Assembly (NCBI RefSeq): GCF_001238275.1
Contig: NZ_LGTB01000055.1
Span: forward strand, 1 to 53,135
Direction of reading: 5' to 3'
Source: Bradyrhizobium viridifuturi
GTDB taxonomy: Bacteria; Pseudomonadota; Alphaproteobacteria; Rhizobiales; Xanthobacteraceae
DNA length: 53,135 nucleotides
The translations under genes were made by a program, and so were the position numbers. Below, one piece after another: positions 1 to 9,076 of the stretch (the first letter of the stretch is position 1; each line of letters opens with the position of its first letter). The notes below the pieces were generated by a model that saw nothing but the letters and a program-made list of their open reading frames with translations, searched no databases and had not been told where the DNA came from.

Positions 1-779
1 TGCCGCCAGGCCAGGCGGTGCCGCCGCCCGGCAACGTGCAGTCGCAGCCGTTGGCGCCGCCGCCCGGCTCCACGGTCGCTCCGCCCGGCGTTGCCGTGCA
101 GCCGCCGCAGCCCGGCGGTCCCGCCGTTGCCAACACGCCGCCCGGCGCCAATCCATTGCCGCCGGGACAGCGGCCCAAGGGCGCGCCGCAAGCTGCACCA
201 CAGGGCGCCGCGCCGCAGACGCCGGCCGCGCTGCAGCCGGGTGACGAGGTGGTGCAGGAGCCGCCTTCGACCAAGATCACCAACAAGAAGGCGAGCTTCT
301 CCGGCCTCGACAAGATCACCGGACGCATCATCAATTTCGACGAGGATATCGGCGAGACCGTGCAGTTCGGCGCGCTGCGGGTGAAGACCGATGCCTGCTA
401 CACCAGGCCGTCGACCGAAGCCGCCAACACCGACGCCTTTGTCGAGGTCGACGAGATCACCTTGCAGGGCGAGGTGAAGCGGATCTTCTCCGGCTGGATG
501 TTCGCGGCGAGCCCCGGCCTGCATGGTGTCGAGCATCCGATCTACGACATCTGGCTGACCGACTGCAAAGGGCCGGACCAGACCATCGTGACCGCCGCGC
601 CCGATCCGCCGAAGGCGCCGACGCCGCCTCCGCCGCCGGCCCAGAAGCGCGCGCCGCCAAAGCAGGCCGCGCCGCGTCCGCCGCCGCAGCCGCTGCCGCA
701 ATATCAGCAGCAGCCGCCACCTCCGCCGCCCCAGCAGCAGCGGCCGGGCGGGTTGTTCGGCGGCCTGTTCGGAAACTGA
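1..779 (+). CDS. DUF2155 domain protein, 5' end outside the window
   Basis: The frame is open back to base 3, so the gene starts upstream of the window; the GTG at 18 is only the first start codon in view, and any signal peptide lies outside. From that GTG the visible protein has a Pro/Gly/Ala/Gln-rich stretch (about residues 1-85), a compact domain (about 90-190) beginning near 'KITGRIINFDEDIGETV', with two Cys ('DACYTRP' and 'LTDCKGP') and the 'PIYDIWLTDC' ending typical of DUF2155, then a Pro/Gln-rich tail ending in GGLFGGLFGN. DUF2155 proteins are alphaproteobacterial, usually exported, about 150-250 residues long and of unknown biochemical role, commonly encoded near aat and a complex I accessory subunit. 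The family call is firm; the function is unknown. It converges on the next gene with a 36-bp gap. Confidence 0.85.
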   Translation, partial: PPGQAVPPPGNVQSQPLAPPPGSTVAPPGVAVQPPQPGGPAVANTPPGANPLPPGQRPKGAPQAAPQGAAPQTPAALQPGDEVVQEPPSTKITNKKASFSGLDKITGRIINFDEDIGETVQFGALRVKTDACYTRPSTEAANTDAFVEVDEITLQGEVKRIFSGWMFAASPGLHGVEHPIYDIWLTDCKGPDQTIVTAAPDPPKAPTPPPPPAQKRAPPKQAAPRPPPQPLPQYQQQPPPPPPQQQRPGGLFGGLFGN

Positions 780-815
780 TCGCGTCCTGCGACGACCGCG
801 GGACGCTCATCCCGA

Positions 816-1835
816 TCAAGGCATCCGATTGATCGGGGCGAGCTGTCCGGCATGGCAGAAGCCCGAGCCATCGCGCCCTTCGGTCGCCGCGACACGCACC
901 CAGCTCGACTTGCTCTCAAGGACCGTCACCGTCGATCCGCGGCGCAGAGATTTGAGCACGTCGGACCCTGCCGACGGCTGCGCGAACAGGCCGGCTCCAG
1001 GCTGCTCCACGAACATGCGCGACTGATTGATCCTGGTGAGGTCGTCCGCGGCGATCCACGGCCCCGAGCGATCGAAGAAGCCGAGGCTGGCGGCGTCGGC
1101 TCGGACCAGATTGACGTCGAGTGCAACATTGCCGCACGGCAGCTCCAGCGCATGCTGATAGAGCGTCCAGCCGGCATTGTTGTAGAAGCTCCTTGTGTCG
1201 GCCCATCCGGTGGAGCCTGGCAGCCAGAACTGCGTGGCGAGGCCGCGCTGTCCGAGCTCGTTGCAGATCTTGCCGGAGCCGTAGACGCCGACGTGGAGCG
1301 TCCCGCGCTGCCGGAACGCGTCGTTGACCGCCTCGAAATAGCTCAGGACCTTCGCGACGCTGCGGGCGTCCGGCCAATCGCCATCGACGCCGAAATAGAC
1401 CGTGGTTCGCGCAGGCTGGCCAATCCGGCCGGCCTCGTCGAGCGAGAACAGGGCGTCCGTTCTGCCGCGCTCGGCCGTGAACGTCTGAAGGCTGCTGTTG
1501 TTGTATTGATACGCGATGCCCAGCGCGAGGCCGGCACCCAGGATCGCATCGGCCTCCGGTTTCGTGATGCGTTTGGTGGGCAGGCTCGGCTGGTAGCCCG
1601 CTGCGTAGTATCTGACGATCGCCTTGACGCCGCTTTGCTTGATGGCGGGAAGGGCCCGGGTGACGTCCTCCGACGAGTCGGCGATGGCTGGAAGCTGAAG
1701 CTTCGCGGCCGCCGACGTTGCAGCGGTTGCGCGATGGCCGAATGCCGAGACGGCAAGGCATCCCAACAGCGCATCGCGGCGCGTGAGGGTCGATGGGCCT
1801 TCTGTACTGCGGCGCATGTGCGTCTCACTTTTCAT
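816..1835 (-). CDS. DUF1906 glycoside hydrolase-like protein with C-terminal SH3 domain, Tat signal
   Basis: A 339-residue protein. Near the N-terminus 'LTRRDALLGCLAV' is a twin-arginine type signal followed by an Ala-rich segment, so it is probably exported folded. Residues about 50-260 match the DUF1906 (Rv2525c-like, TIM-barrel glycoside hydrolase-like) pattern: 'IVRYYAAGYQ' early, 'TVYFGVDGDWPDA' in the middle, 'HVGVYGSGKICNEL', and the late 'TLYQHALELPCGNVALDVN'. Residues about 270-335 form a bacterial SH3-type domain ('GSTVTVLESKSSWVRV'). The family is thought to act at the cell wall or on glycans, with no firmly established reaction. The ATG overlaps the stop of the upstream M23 fragment by 11 bp (both on the minus strand), suggesting coupled translation; an ATG six codons downstream is an alternative start. 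Confidence 0.8.
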   Translation of the reverse strand: MKSETHMRRSTEGPSTLTRRDALLGCLAVSAFGHRATAATSAAAKLQLPAIADSSEDVTRALPAIKQSGVKAIVRYYAAGYQPSLPTKRITKPEADAILGAGLALGIAYQYNNSSLQTFTAERGRTDALFSLDEAGRIGQPARTTVYFGVDGDWPDARSVAKVLSYFEAVNDAFRQRGTLHVGVYGSGKICNELGQRGLATQFWLPGSTGWADTRSFYNNAGWTLYQHALELPCGNVALDVNLVRADAASLGFFDRSGPWIAADDLTRINQSRMFVEQPGAGLFAQPSAGSDVLKSLRRGSTVTVLESKSSWVRVAATEGRDGSGFCHAGQLAPINRMP

Positions 1836-2100
1836 AGGGGCTTCCGGGCAGCAGCACGTGGTTCTGCACGGTCAGCCCAGTGAGTTGCCAAACGTCCGCG
1901 TAGGCGACGATCAGCGAGGGATAGATCGGGATATGGATATTGCCAACCTTGCCGCCGCCCAGCTGAAGCGTCTGGCTGCAATCGAAGTGCAGGTGCGTGG
2001 ACGTTCCGCGATGCACGCCGCCCATCCAGTTTGAAACCCGCCCGAGCACGGTCACGCCCTTCTGGACGCGCTTGCCGACGATCCCGGCGGGATCTGTTAG
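1825..2100 (-). pseudogene. C-terminal fragment of an M23-type peptidase (LytM domain remnant)
   Basis: The frame encodes about 90 residues. From the aat stop it reads 'LTDPAGIVGKRVQKGVTVLG', then 'RVSNWMGG' and the M23 signature 'HRGTSTHLHFD', whose HxH supplies one zinc ligand in intact enzymes. The upstream part of an M23 domain, including the HxxxD zinc site, is missing: the frame runs directly into the 3' end of aat. No good start codon is available apart from GTG at about 2055. The frame ends in a TGA that overlaps the DUF1906 ATG. I read it as the tail of a peptidoglycan endopeptidase gene truncated at the aat junction. It could still be translated as a short leader coupling expression into the DUF1906 gene. 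Confidence 0.6.
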
Positions 2101-2777
2101 CGGCGGGCCGCGATGATCGCGAGCGCGTCAGCACCCTTGACCGGTTGCGTGGCGTCGAGCTTGTGGAAATCCGCCGGCGCGCCCGATATCGCCTTGTCGA
2201 GCAGCGCGCGATAGCGGCGGCGCGAGATTTCGACCGCGCCGAACGTCTTCAGGTGCTCGGTCACGTATTGTGTGTCGAGCAGTTCGAAGCCGCCGGCGAT
2301 CAGCCGGGCCACCAGATGCACCAGCGCGACCTTCGAGGCGTCGCGCACGGTGTGAAACATGCTTTCGCCGAAGAAGGCGCGGCCGAGGCTGACGCCATAG
2401 AGGCCGCCGACCAGATTGTCGTCCTGCCAGACCTCGACGCTGTGGCAATGGCCCGACGTGTACAGCCCGAGATAGAGATCGCGGATGCGCTTGTTGATCC
2501 AGGTGTCGTCGCGGCCGGGCTGCGGCGCGGCGCAACCGGCGATCACGGCCTTGAACGCGGTGTCGACGGTGACCGTGAACACGTCCGAGCGCACCGTGCG
2601 CGCCAGGCGGGAGGAGACGCGGAAGCCGTCCAGCGGAATCACGCCGCGCAATTCCGGCTCGACCCAGAACAGGGTCGGATCATCGGCGCTTTCCGCCATC
2701 GGGAAGATGCCGCAGGCATAGGCGCGCAGCAGCACCTCGGGTGTGATCTCGGAGGAAGCGGAGTCGCGTGACGTCAT
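2097..2777 (-). CDS. aat: leucyl/phenylalanyl-tRNA--protein transferase
   Basis: Aat moves Leu or Phe from charged tRNA to the N-terminal Arg/Lys of proteins in the cytoplasm, creating an N-degron for ClpS/ClpAP. The 226-residue length fits the family. Recognisable blocks are 'LLRAYACGIFPMAE' near the N-terminus, 'FWVEPELRGVIPLDGF', 'DTWINKRIRDLYLGLY', 'GHCHSVEVWQDDNLVGGLYG', 'GRAFFGESMFH' and 'ELLDTQYVTEHLKTFG'. The start ATG at 2777 opens the recognisable sequence with no obvious upstream alternative. In many Alphaproteobacteria aat sits close to accBC and DUF2155; here DUF2155 is nearby but accC lies about 16 kb away on the same strand, suggesting that intervening genes were gained. Confidence 0.95.
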   Translation of the reverse strand: MTSRDSASSEITPEVLLRAYACGIFPMAESADDPTLFWVEPELRGVIPLDGFRVSSRLARTVRSDVFTVTVDTAFKAVIAGCAAPQPGRDDTWINKRIRDLYLGLYTSGHCHSVEVWQDDNLVGGLYGVSLGRAFFGESMFHTVRDASKVALVHLVARLIAGGFELLDTQYVTEHLKTFGAVEISRRRYRALLDKAISGAPADFHKLDATQPVKGADALAIIAARR

Positions 2778-3014
2778 GCCACAGAGGATAGCAAAGCGCG
2801 GGCGGTCTTGCGATGGGGGCTGCCGCGGGGGCGCGACGTGTTGACCAAACGCGCCAGTTCCTCCACAAGCCGCGCCATTCGGCCGCAGTCACCCGAGACG
2901 GACTGCGCGACCGTGCTACATTGCAACAAAAACATGGCGGCGCCGCCCGGGACTTGGTTGGGCACTTGGCGGCTCGCATGCCCGACAATCAGGACACATT
3001 GAGGGGGACGCTGC

Positions 3015-4460
3015 ATGAAGTCGTCATGGCGGACGTTTGCGCCGTTGCTGGTCTGGCTGGTGATCTATCTGGTGCCGGTGCCATCAGGGCTGAACGCCAA
3101 TCAGTGGCACTATTTTGCGGTGTTCGCCGCCGTCATCACCGGGTTGATCCTCGAATCGATGCCGGTCGGCGCGGTGGGCCTGATCGGCCTGACGGTCGCC
3201 GGCGTCGGTGGCTATGTCGAGCCCGATCCGAACAAGTCGCTGCGCTGGATGCTCGGCGGCTTTTCCGAGAGCACGGTGTGGCTGATTGTCGGGGCCTTCG
3301 TGTTCTCGATCGGCTACCGCAAGAGCGGGCTCGGCCGAAGGCTCGCGCTGCTGCTGGTTCGCGGGCTCGGCCGCCGCACCATCGGGCTCGGCTATGCGGT
3401 GGCGTTCTCCGATCTCGTGCTGGCGCCGGCGACGCCGTCCAACACCGCGCGCTCGGGTGGCACCATCTATCCGATCGTCAGCAACATCCCGCGCATCTAT
3501 GGCTCCGAGCCCGGTCCGACCGCGGGCAAGATCGGCACCTTCGTGATGTGGACGGCGTTCGCGACCACGGCGGTGACCAGCTCGCTGTTCCTGACCGCGC
3601 TGGCGCCGAACGCCGCCGCGCTCTCGATCGCCAAGAAGCTCGTCAACATCGAGGTCGGCTGGTCGCAATGGTTCATCGGCTTCGCGCCGCTCGGTATCCT
3701 CTTGCTGCTGCTGGTGCCGCTCTTGAGCTATTTGGTCTGCCGGCCCGAGATCAAGGAGAGCCCGGAGATCGTGACCTGGAGCGAGGGCGAGCTCGCCAAG
3801 ATGGGGGCGCCGTCACGGCAGGAATGGATCATGGCGGTGCTGGTGCTGCTCGCGATGTTCCTGTGGATCTGCGGCTCCAACCCCAATATCAGCGTGCCGC
3901 TGCTCGGCTCGAACTTCATCAACGCAACCACCGTGGTGTTCGTCGTGATCTCGCTGATGCTTCTCACCGGCGTGATCGCGTTCGAGGACATCGTCGCGGA
4001 GAAGAGTGCCTGGGAGGTATTCTTCTATTTCACTTCGCTGCTTACGCTGTCGTCAGGACTGAACGAGATCGGCTTCATCAAATGGGTGGCCGAGGGCTAC
4101 GCCAAGCCGCTCTCCGGCACCTCGCCGCTGGTCGGGATGATCCTGCTCGTCACCTTCTTCTTCTGGATCCACTATTTCTTCTCGAGCATCACCTCGCATA
4201 CTGCGGCCGTGCTGCCGGTGGTGCTCGCGGTCGGCTCCAGCATTCCCGGCCTGTCGGTGCAGACCCTGATGCTGCTGTGCGTCTATTCGCTCGGGCTGAT
4301 GGGCGTGATCTCGCCCTACGCCACGGGACCGGCGCCGATGTATTACGGCAGCGGCTATATCGGCAAAGGCGACTTCTGGAAATTCGGGCTGATCTTCGGC
4401 CTGATCTACTTTGCCGGATTGTTGCTGATCGTGTTGCCCTGGTTACAGTCGATCGGGTAA
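3015..4460 (+). CDS. SLC13/DASS family divalent anion (dicarboxylate) transporter
   Basis: A 481-residue polytopic membrane protein with about 11-13 hydrophobic segments. The family fingerprints are clear: 'PATPSNTARSGGTIYPI' in the first half (the Asn-Thr substrate/sodium site) and the matching 'SSITSHTAAVLPVV' in the second half. The DASS family imports or exchanges dicarboxylates such as malate, 2-oxoglutarate, succinate or tartrate; the PATPSNTARSGG form is closest to the CitT/SodiT1 subgroup, so a di- or tricarboxylate exchanger is the most likely role. The exact substrate cannot be read from the sequence. The ATG at 3015 follows a strong Shine-Dalgarno sequence (GAGGGGGA at about 3001-3008). 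It is transcribed alone, with a 180-bp gap before the RND operon. Confidence 0.88.
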   Translation: MKSSWRTFAPLLVWLVIYLVPVPSGLNANQWHYFAVFAAVITGLILESMPVGAVGLIGLTVAGVGGYVEPDPNKSLRWMLGGFSESTVWLIVGAFVFSIGYRKSGLGRRLALLLVRGLGRRTIGLGYAVAFSDLVLAPATPSNTARSGGTIYPIVSNIPRIYGSEPGPTAGKIGTFVMWTAFATTAVTSSLFLTALAPNAAALSIAKKLVNIEVGWSQWFIGFAPLGILLLLLVPLLSYLVCRPEIKESPEIVTWSEGELAKMGAPSRQEWIMAVLVLLAMFLWICGSNPNISVPLLGSNFINATTVVFVVISLMLLTGVIAFEDIVAEKSAWEVFFYFTSLLTLSSGLNEIGFIKWVAEGYAKPLSGTSPLVGMILLVTFFFWIHYFFSSITSHTAAVLPVVLAVGSSIPGLSVQTLMLLCVYSLGLMGVISPYATGPAPMYYGSGYIGKGDFWKFGLIFGLIYFAGLLLIVLPWLQSIG

Positions 4461-4541
4461 AATAGCCACAATCCAGCGTGAAACAGCGCTCGGCCGGGAA
4501 GGAGGGGCCATCCTTTCCGATTCTTAACGCGCTTTGTCAGA

Positions 4542-4564
4542 GGGAAGCGTTCAAAATGCTTCCT
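4542..4564. promoter_or_regulatory. inverted repeat upstream of the RND efflux operon
   Basis: GGAAGCGT-TCAAA-ATGCTTCC: an 8-bp inverted repeat (one G.T pair) with a 5-nt loop, about 80 bp before the mdtA start and 80 bp after the transporter stop. It could be a regulator-binding site for the efflux operon or a weak terminator; it lacks a convincing T-run on the plus strand, which favours an operator. No TetR/MarR-type gene lies next to it. Confidence 0.35.
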
Positions 4565-4640
4565 CGAATGTGGCGCGCGCGGATTTCAGGGGACACATAG
4601 AGCCGCGCGAGCTCGTTCGTGTTTCTTCGTGGGCAAGTTT

Positions 4641-5969
4641 ATGGACCAGCATATCAAAGACCCGTCGATCGTCGCACCTGGACCCGTCAGGCGAGCGTCG
4701 CGTTGGCCGGGGTTTCTGACCGGATGTGTGGTGCTGGCGATACTCGCCGGCATCGTCTGGTGGACGCGGCAGCAGGCCGCACCGCCGCAGGCCGGCGGCG
4801 GGCGCAATGCCGGTCCGATGTCGATCGTGCCGGAGACCATCGGCAAGGGCGATATCGGCGTCAGCCTCAATGCCCTCGGTACCGTGACATCGCTCGCGAC
4901 CGTGACGATCAGAAGCCAGATCAGCGGCTACCTGATGAAGATCGATTTCAAGGAGGGCGACGAGGTCAAGAAGGGTGACTTGATCGCCGAGATCGATTCG
5001 CGACCCTATGAGGCGACGCTGGCGCAGGCCAAGGGCACGCTGGCGCGCGACGAGGCGCAACTGAAGGGCGCCCAGGTCGATCTCACGCGCTATCAGGGCC
5101 TCGCCACCCAGAACGCTGTGCCGCACCAGACGCTGGATACCCAGGTCGCGCTGGTCGCGCAGTATCAGGGCACGGTGGAGGCCGACCGCGCCGCGGTGAA
5201 GTCGGCCGAAGTGAACTTGGCGTATTGCCGCATCGTGTCGCCGATCAACGGGCGGGTCGGACTGCGCCAGGTCGATCTCGGCAACTACGTGACGCCGGGC
5301 GACACCAACGGCCTGGTCGTGATCACGCAGCTCGAGCCGATCAGCGTGCTGTTCACGTTGCCGGAGGACAATCTGCAGGCGGTCGCGAAGCGGTTGAAGG
5401 AGGGCGCGGTGCTGCCGACGGCGGCCTATGACCGCAGCGGCGCCAACAAGCTCGCCGAGGGATCGCTGCAGACCTTCGACAGCCAGATCGATGCGACCAC
5501 CGGCACGATCAAGCTGCGCGCCCAGTTCGAGAACGACAAGCGCACGCTGTATCCGAACCAGTTCGTCAACATCCGCCTCCTGCTCGACACCCACAAGGAT
5601 GCCACCACGATGTCGACCGCCGGCATCCAGCGCGGCGTACCCGGCACCTTCGTCTATCTCGTCAATGCCGACAGCACGGTCTCGGTGCGGCCGGTCAAGC
5701 TCGGCGTCACCGACGGCGACCGCGTCGAGGTGCTGTCGGGGCTTGTGGCCGGCGATCGCATCGTGATCGACGGCGCCGACAAGTTGCGCGAGGGCGCCAA
5801 GGTCGTCGTGCGCTCCGCCGCCGATGCTGCGAACCCGGCCGGCGCGGCCAAGGGGACGGTGAGTGGCGCGGCAAATGGGGCTGCGAAGGGCGATAGCAAG
5901 GGCGGCGCCGATCCCGACAAGGCGGGAGGCGGCCAGCACAAGCGGTCCGAGGACGGGCAGACCAAATGA
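4641..5969 (+). CDS. mdtA: RND efflux periplasmic adaptor subunit, MdtA-like
   Basis: Membrane-fusion (adaptor) protein of a tripartite RND pump, linking the inner-membrane pump to the outer-membrane channel in the periplasm. The N-terminus has one transmembrane anchor ('GFLTGCVVLAILAGIVWW', about residues 28-45). Then come the split lipoyl/barrel-sandwich domain ('SQISGYLMKIDFKEGDEVKK' and 'IVSPINGRVGLRQVDLGNYV'), an alpha-hairpin with 'LAQAKGTLARDEAQLKGAQ', the beta-barrel ('VLFTLPEDNLQAV', 'LYPNQFVNIRLLL') and the membrane-proximal domain. The tail is Gly/Ala/Lys-rich low complexity. An in-frame GTG at 4629 could add four residues; the ATG at 4641 is preferred. The stop overlaps the mdtB start (ATGA), so the two are translationally coupled. 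Confidence 0.92.
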   Translation: MDQHIKDPSIVAPGPVRRASRWPGFLTGCVVLAILAGIVWWTRQQAAPPQAGGGRNAGPMSIVPETIGKGDIGVSLNALGTVTSLATVTIRSQISGYLMKIDFKEGDEVKKGDLIAEIDSRPYEATLAQAKGTLARDEAQLKGAQVDLTRYQGLATQNAVPHQTLDTQVALVAQYQGTVEADRAAVKSAEVNLAYCRIVSPINGRVGLRQVDLGNYVTPGDTNGLVVITQLEPISVLFTLPEDNLQAVAKRLKEGAVLPTAAYDRSGANKLAEGSLQTFDSQIDATTGTIKLRAQFENDKRTLYPNQFVNIRLLLDTHKDATTMSTAGIQRGVPGTFVYLVNADSTVSVRPVKLGVTDGDRVEVLSGLVAGDRIVIDGADKLREGAKVVVRSAADAANPAGAAKGTVSGAANGAAKGDSKGGADPDKAGGGQHKRSEDGQTK

Positions 5970-8900
5970 ACCCGTCGCGGCCATTCATCCTGCGGCCGGT
6001 GGCGACGACCCTGATGATGATCGCCATCATGCTGTCGGGCATGCTGGCGTTCAGATTCCTGCCCGTCGCGGCGCTGCCGGAGGTCGACTATCCGACCATC
6101 CAGGTGCAGACCTTCTATCCCGGCGCCAGCCCTGACGTGATGACGTCGTCGGTGACGGCGCCGCTCGAGGTTCAATTCGGCCAGATGCCGAATTTGAACC
6201 AGATGAGTTCGGTGAGCTCGGCCGGCTCGTCCGTCATCACGCTGCAATTCGGCCTGTCGATCTCGCTCGACGTCGCCGAGCAGGAGGTGCAAGCCGCGAT
6301 CAATGCCGCGGGCAATCTGTTGCCGTCGGACCTGCCGGCGCCGCCGATCTACGCAAAGGTCAATCCGGCCGACGCGCCGATCCTGACGCTGGGGCTGACC
6401 TCGAAGACGATGCCGCTGACCCAGGTGCAGGACTTCGTCGACACAAGGCTGGCGCAGAAGATCTCGCAGCTGCCCGGCGTCGGCCTTGTCAGCATCAGCG
6501 GCGGCCAGCGGCCCGCGGTGCGCATCCAGGCCGACATCCGCAAGCTCGCGGCCTATGGCCTCAACATCGACGATCTCCGCACCACGCTCGGCAACGCCAA
6601 CGTCAACACGCCGAAGGGCAATTTCGACGGCGCGATGCGCGCCTACACCATCAACGCCAACGACCAGATCCGCAATGCCAGCGACTACCGCTCGCTGATC
6701 ATCGCTTACAAGAACGGCTCGCCGGTCCGCCTCAGCGACGTCGGCAACGTCGTCGACGGCGCGCAGAACGACAAGCTCGGCGCCTGGATGAACGAGACGC
6801 CGGCGATCATCCTCAACATCCAGCGCCAGCCCGGCGCCAACGTGATCTCGGTCGTGCAGGGCATCAAGGACCTGCTGCCGCAGTTGCAGGCGACGCTGCC
6901 GGCGGCGATCGACCTCAACATCCTGACCGACCGTACCGTGACGATCCGGGCCTCGGTGCGCGACGTCGAATACGAGCTGTCGCTCGCGGTAATCCTGGTC
7001 GTGCTTGTCATCTTCGTGTTCCTGCGCTCGACCCGCGCCACGCTGATCCCGAGCCTGTCGGTGCCGCTGTCGCTGGTCGGTACGCTCGGGGCGATGTATC
7101 TATTCGGCTTCAGCTTGAATAATCTGTCGCTGATGGCGCTGACGATCGCGACCGGCTTCGTGGTCGACGACGCCATCGTCGTGATCGAGAACATCTCGCG
7201 CTACATCGAGGAGGGCGAGTCGCCGCTGGAAGCCGCGTTGCGCGGCTCCGAGCAGATCGGCTTCACCATCATCTCGCTGACGGTATCGCTGATCGCGGTG
7301 CTGATCCCGCTGTTGTTCATGGGGGACGTCGTCGGCCGCCTGTTCCGCGAATTCGCCATCACGCTGTCGGTGACGATCCTGATCTCCGCCGTGGTGTCGC
7401 TGACGCTGGTGCCGATGGCCTGCGCGAAACTCCTGAAGCCGGAGGCCATGTCGCGCGAAAACACCTTCCAGCGGCTCAGCCGCGAAGGCTTCGACCTTGT
7501 CATCGCGATCTACGCCCGGATGCTCAACTGGGTGCTGGATCGCCAGACCTTCGTGCTGCTGATCGCGCTCGCCACCTTCGGGCTGACGGCGTTGCTCTAC
7601 GTCGTCATCCCCAAGGGCTTCTTTCCGGTGCAGGACACCGGCGTGATCCAGGCGATCTCGGAGGCGCCGCAATCGGTATCCTATGCGGCGATGGCCGAAC
7701 GGCAGCAGCGGCTCGCCAGCGCGATCCTCAGGGATCCCGACGTCGAAAGCCTGTCGTCCTTCATCGGCGTCGACGGCACCAACACCACGCTCAACAGCGG
7801 CCGCATCCTGATCAATCTGAAGCCGCACGAGCAGCGTAAGGCCGGTGTTGCGACAGTGATGAACCGGATCAAGGCCAGCACGGCTGATCTGACCGGTATC
7901 ACGCTCTACATGCAGCCGGTGCAGGACCTCACCATCGAAGGCACGGTGAGCCGGACGCAGTACCAGTTCATCCTGCAGGATGCCGATCCCAACGAGCTTG
8001 CGGAATGGACGCCGAAGCTGGTCGACAAGTTGCGTGAGCTGCCTGAACTCAGCGACGTCTCCAGCGATATTTCCGCGCAGGGGCTTTCGGTGTTCGTCGA
8101 CATCGACCGCGACCAGGCGGCGCGGTTCGGCATCACGCCGGCGACGATCGACAACGCACTGTACGATTCCTACGGCCAGCGCATCGTCTCCACCGTGTTC
8201 ACCAATTCGAACCAGTACCGGGTTATCCTCGAGGCCGACCCGTCGTTGCAGAATTCGCTGGATTCGCTGTCGTCGATCTACTTGCCGTCATCGGTCGGCT
8301 CGACGCCGGTGCCGCTGTCGGTCATGGCCAAGATGCGGGTGGAAACCGCGCCGCTGCAGGTCTCGCATCTCGGCCAGTTCCCGTCGGCCACGGTCTCGTT
8401 CAACCTCGCGCCCGGCGCTTCGCTCGGCAGTGCAGTAACGGCGATCAAGCAGGCGCAGGCCGATATCAACCAGCCGCTCGGCATGATCACGAGCTTCCAG
8501 GGCGCGGCGCTGGCGTTCCAGTCCTCGCTGTCCAACCAGCTGTTCCTGATCCTGGCCGCGATCATCACGGTCTATATCGTGCTCGGCGTGCTGTATGAGA
8601 GCTTCATCCATCCGCTGACCATCCTCTCGACGCTGCCCTCGGCCGGCATCGGCGCGCTGCTGGCGCTGATGATGGCCGGGCAGGATCTGACCATCATCGC
8701 GATCATCGGCATCATCCTCTTGATCGGCATCGTGAAGAAGAACGCGATCATGATGATCGACTTCGCGCTCGACGCCGAACGCAACGAGGGCAAGCCGCCG
8801 CGCGAGGCGATCTACCAGGCCTGCCTGCTGCGGTTCCGGCCGATCATCATGACGACCATGGCAGCAGTACTTGGCGCGCTGCCGCTGATGCTCGGCAGCG

Positions 8901-9073
8901 GTGCCGGCTCGGAGCTGCGGCATCCGCTCGGCATCTCGATCGTCGGCGGCCTCCTGGTGAGCCAGCTGCTGACGCTGTTCACGACGCCGGTGATCTATCT
9001 GTGGTTCGATCGCCTGGCGCTGCGGTTTGCCGGGCGGGCGGACGAGGTCGGCGAGGCGAGCGGGTCGCGTTGA
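5966..9073 (+). CDS. mdtB: RND multidrug efflux permease, MdtB-like
   Basis: A 1035-residue RND pump of HAE-1 type, of the usual length. It begins 'NPSRPFILRPVATTLMMIAI', characteristic of MdtB/MdtC; it has the two large periplasmic loops and twelve expected membrane helices. 'TGFVVDDAIVVIENISRYIE' contains the paired Asp of TM4 used for proton relay, and 'IGIVKKNAIMMIDFALDAE' marks the equivalent region of the second half. In characterised systems MdtB and MdtC assemble as a heterotrimer with MdtA and an outer-membrane factor, exporting bile salts, novobiocin and similar compounds. The gene is intact, unlike mdtC 3 bp downstream, and lies in one operon with mdtA, mdtC and the outer-membrane factor. 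Confidence 0.93.
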   Translation: MNPSRPFILRPVATTLMMIAIMLSGMLAFRFLPVAALPEVDYPTIQVQTFYPGASPDVMTSSVTAPLEVQFGQMPNLNQMSSVSSAGSSVITLQFGLSISLDVAEQEVQAAINAAGNLLPSDLPAPPIYAKVNPADAPILTLGLTSKTMPLTQVQDFVDTRLAQKISQLPGVGLVSISGGQRPAVRIQADIRKLAAYGLNIDDLRTTLGNANVNTPKGNFDGAMRAYTINANDQIRNASDYRSLIIAYKNGSPVRLSDVGNVVDGAQNDKLGAWMNETPAIILNIQRQPGANVISVVQGIKDLLPQLQATLPAAIDLNILTDRTVTIRASVRDVEYELSLAVILVVLVIFVFLRSTRATLIPSLSVPLSLVGTLGAMYLFGFSLNNLSLMALTIATGFVVDDAIVVIENISRYIEEGESPLEAALRGSEQIGFTIISLTVSLIAVLIPLLFMGDVVGRLFREFAITLSVTILISAVVSLTLVPMACAKLLKPEAMSRENTFQRLSREGFDLVIAIYARMLNWVLDRQTFVLLIALATFGLTALLYVVIPKGFFPVQDTGVIQAISEAPQSVSYAAMAERQQRLASAILRDPDVESLSSFIGVDGTNTTLNSGRILINLKPHEQRKAGVATVMNRIKASTADLTGITLYMQPVQDLTIEGTVSRTQYQFILQDADPNELAEWTPKLVDKLRELPELSDVSSDISAQGLSVFVDIDRDQAARFGITPATIDNALYDSYGQRIVSTVFTNSNQYRVILEADPSLQNSLDSLSSIYLPSSVGSTPVPLSVMAKMRVETAPLQVSHLGQFPSATVSFNLAPGASLGSAVTAIKQAQADINQPLGMITSFQGAALAFQSSLSNQLFLILAAIITVYIVLGVLYESFIHPLTILSTLPSAGIGALLALMMAGQDLTIIAIIGIILLIGIVKKNAIMMIDFALDAERNEGKPPREAIYQACLLRFRPIIMTTMAAVLGALPLMLGSGAGSELRHPLGISIVGGLLVSQLLTLFTTPVIYLWFDRLALRFAGRADEVGEASGSR

Positions 9074-9076
9074 GCC

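Noticed and set aside
18..260. Proline-rich repeated DNA at the window start as a separate repeat element
   Set aside because: It is the coding sequence of the low-complexity N-terminal part of the DUF2155 protein.
4551..5984. A 477-codon frame antisense to mdtA
   Set aside because: Shadow of mdtA, with low-information Arg/Asp/Gly/Ala composition.
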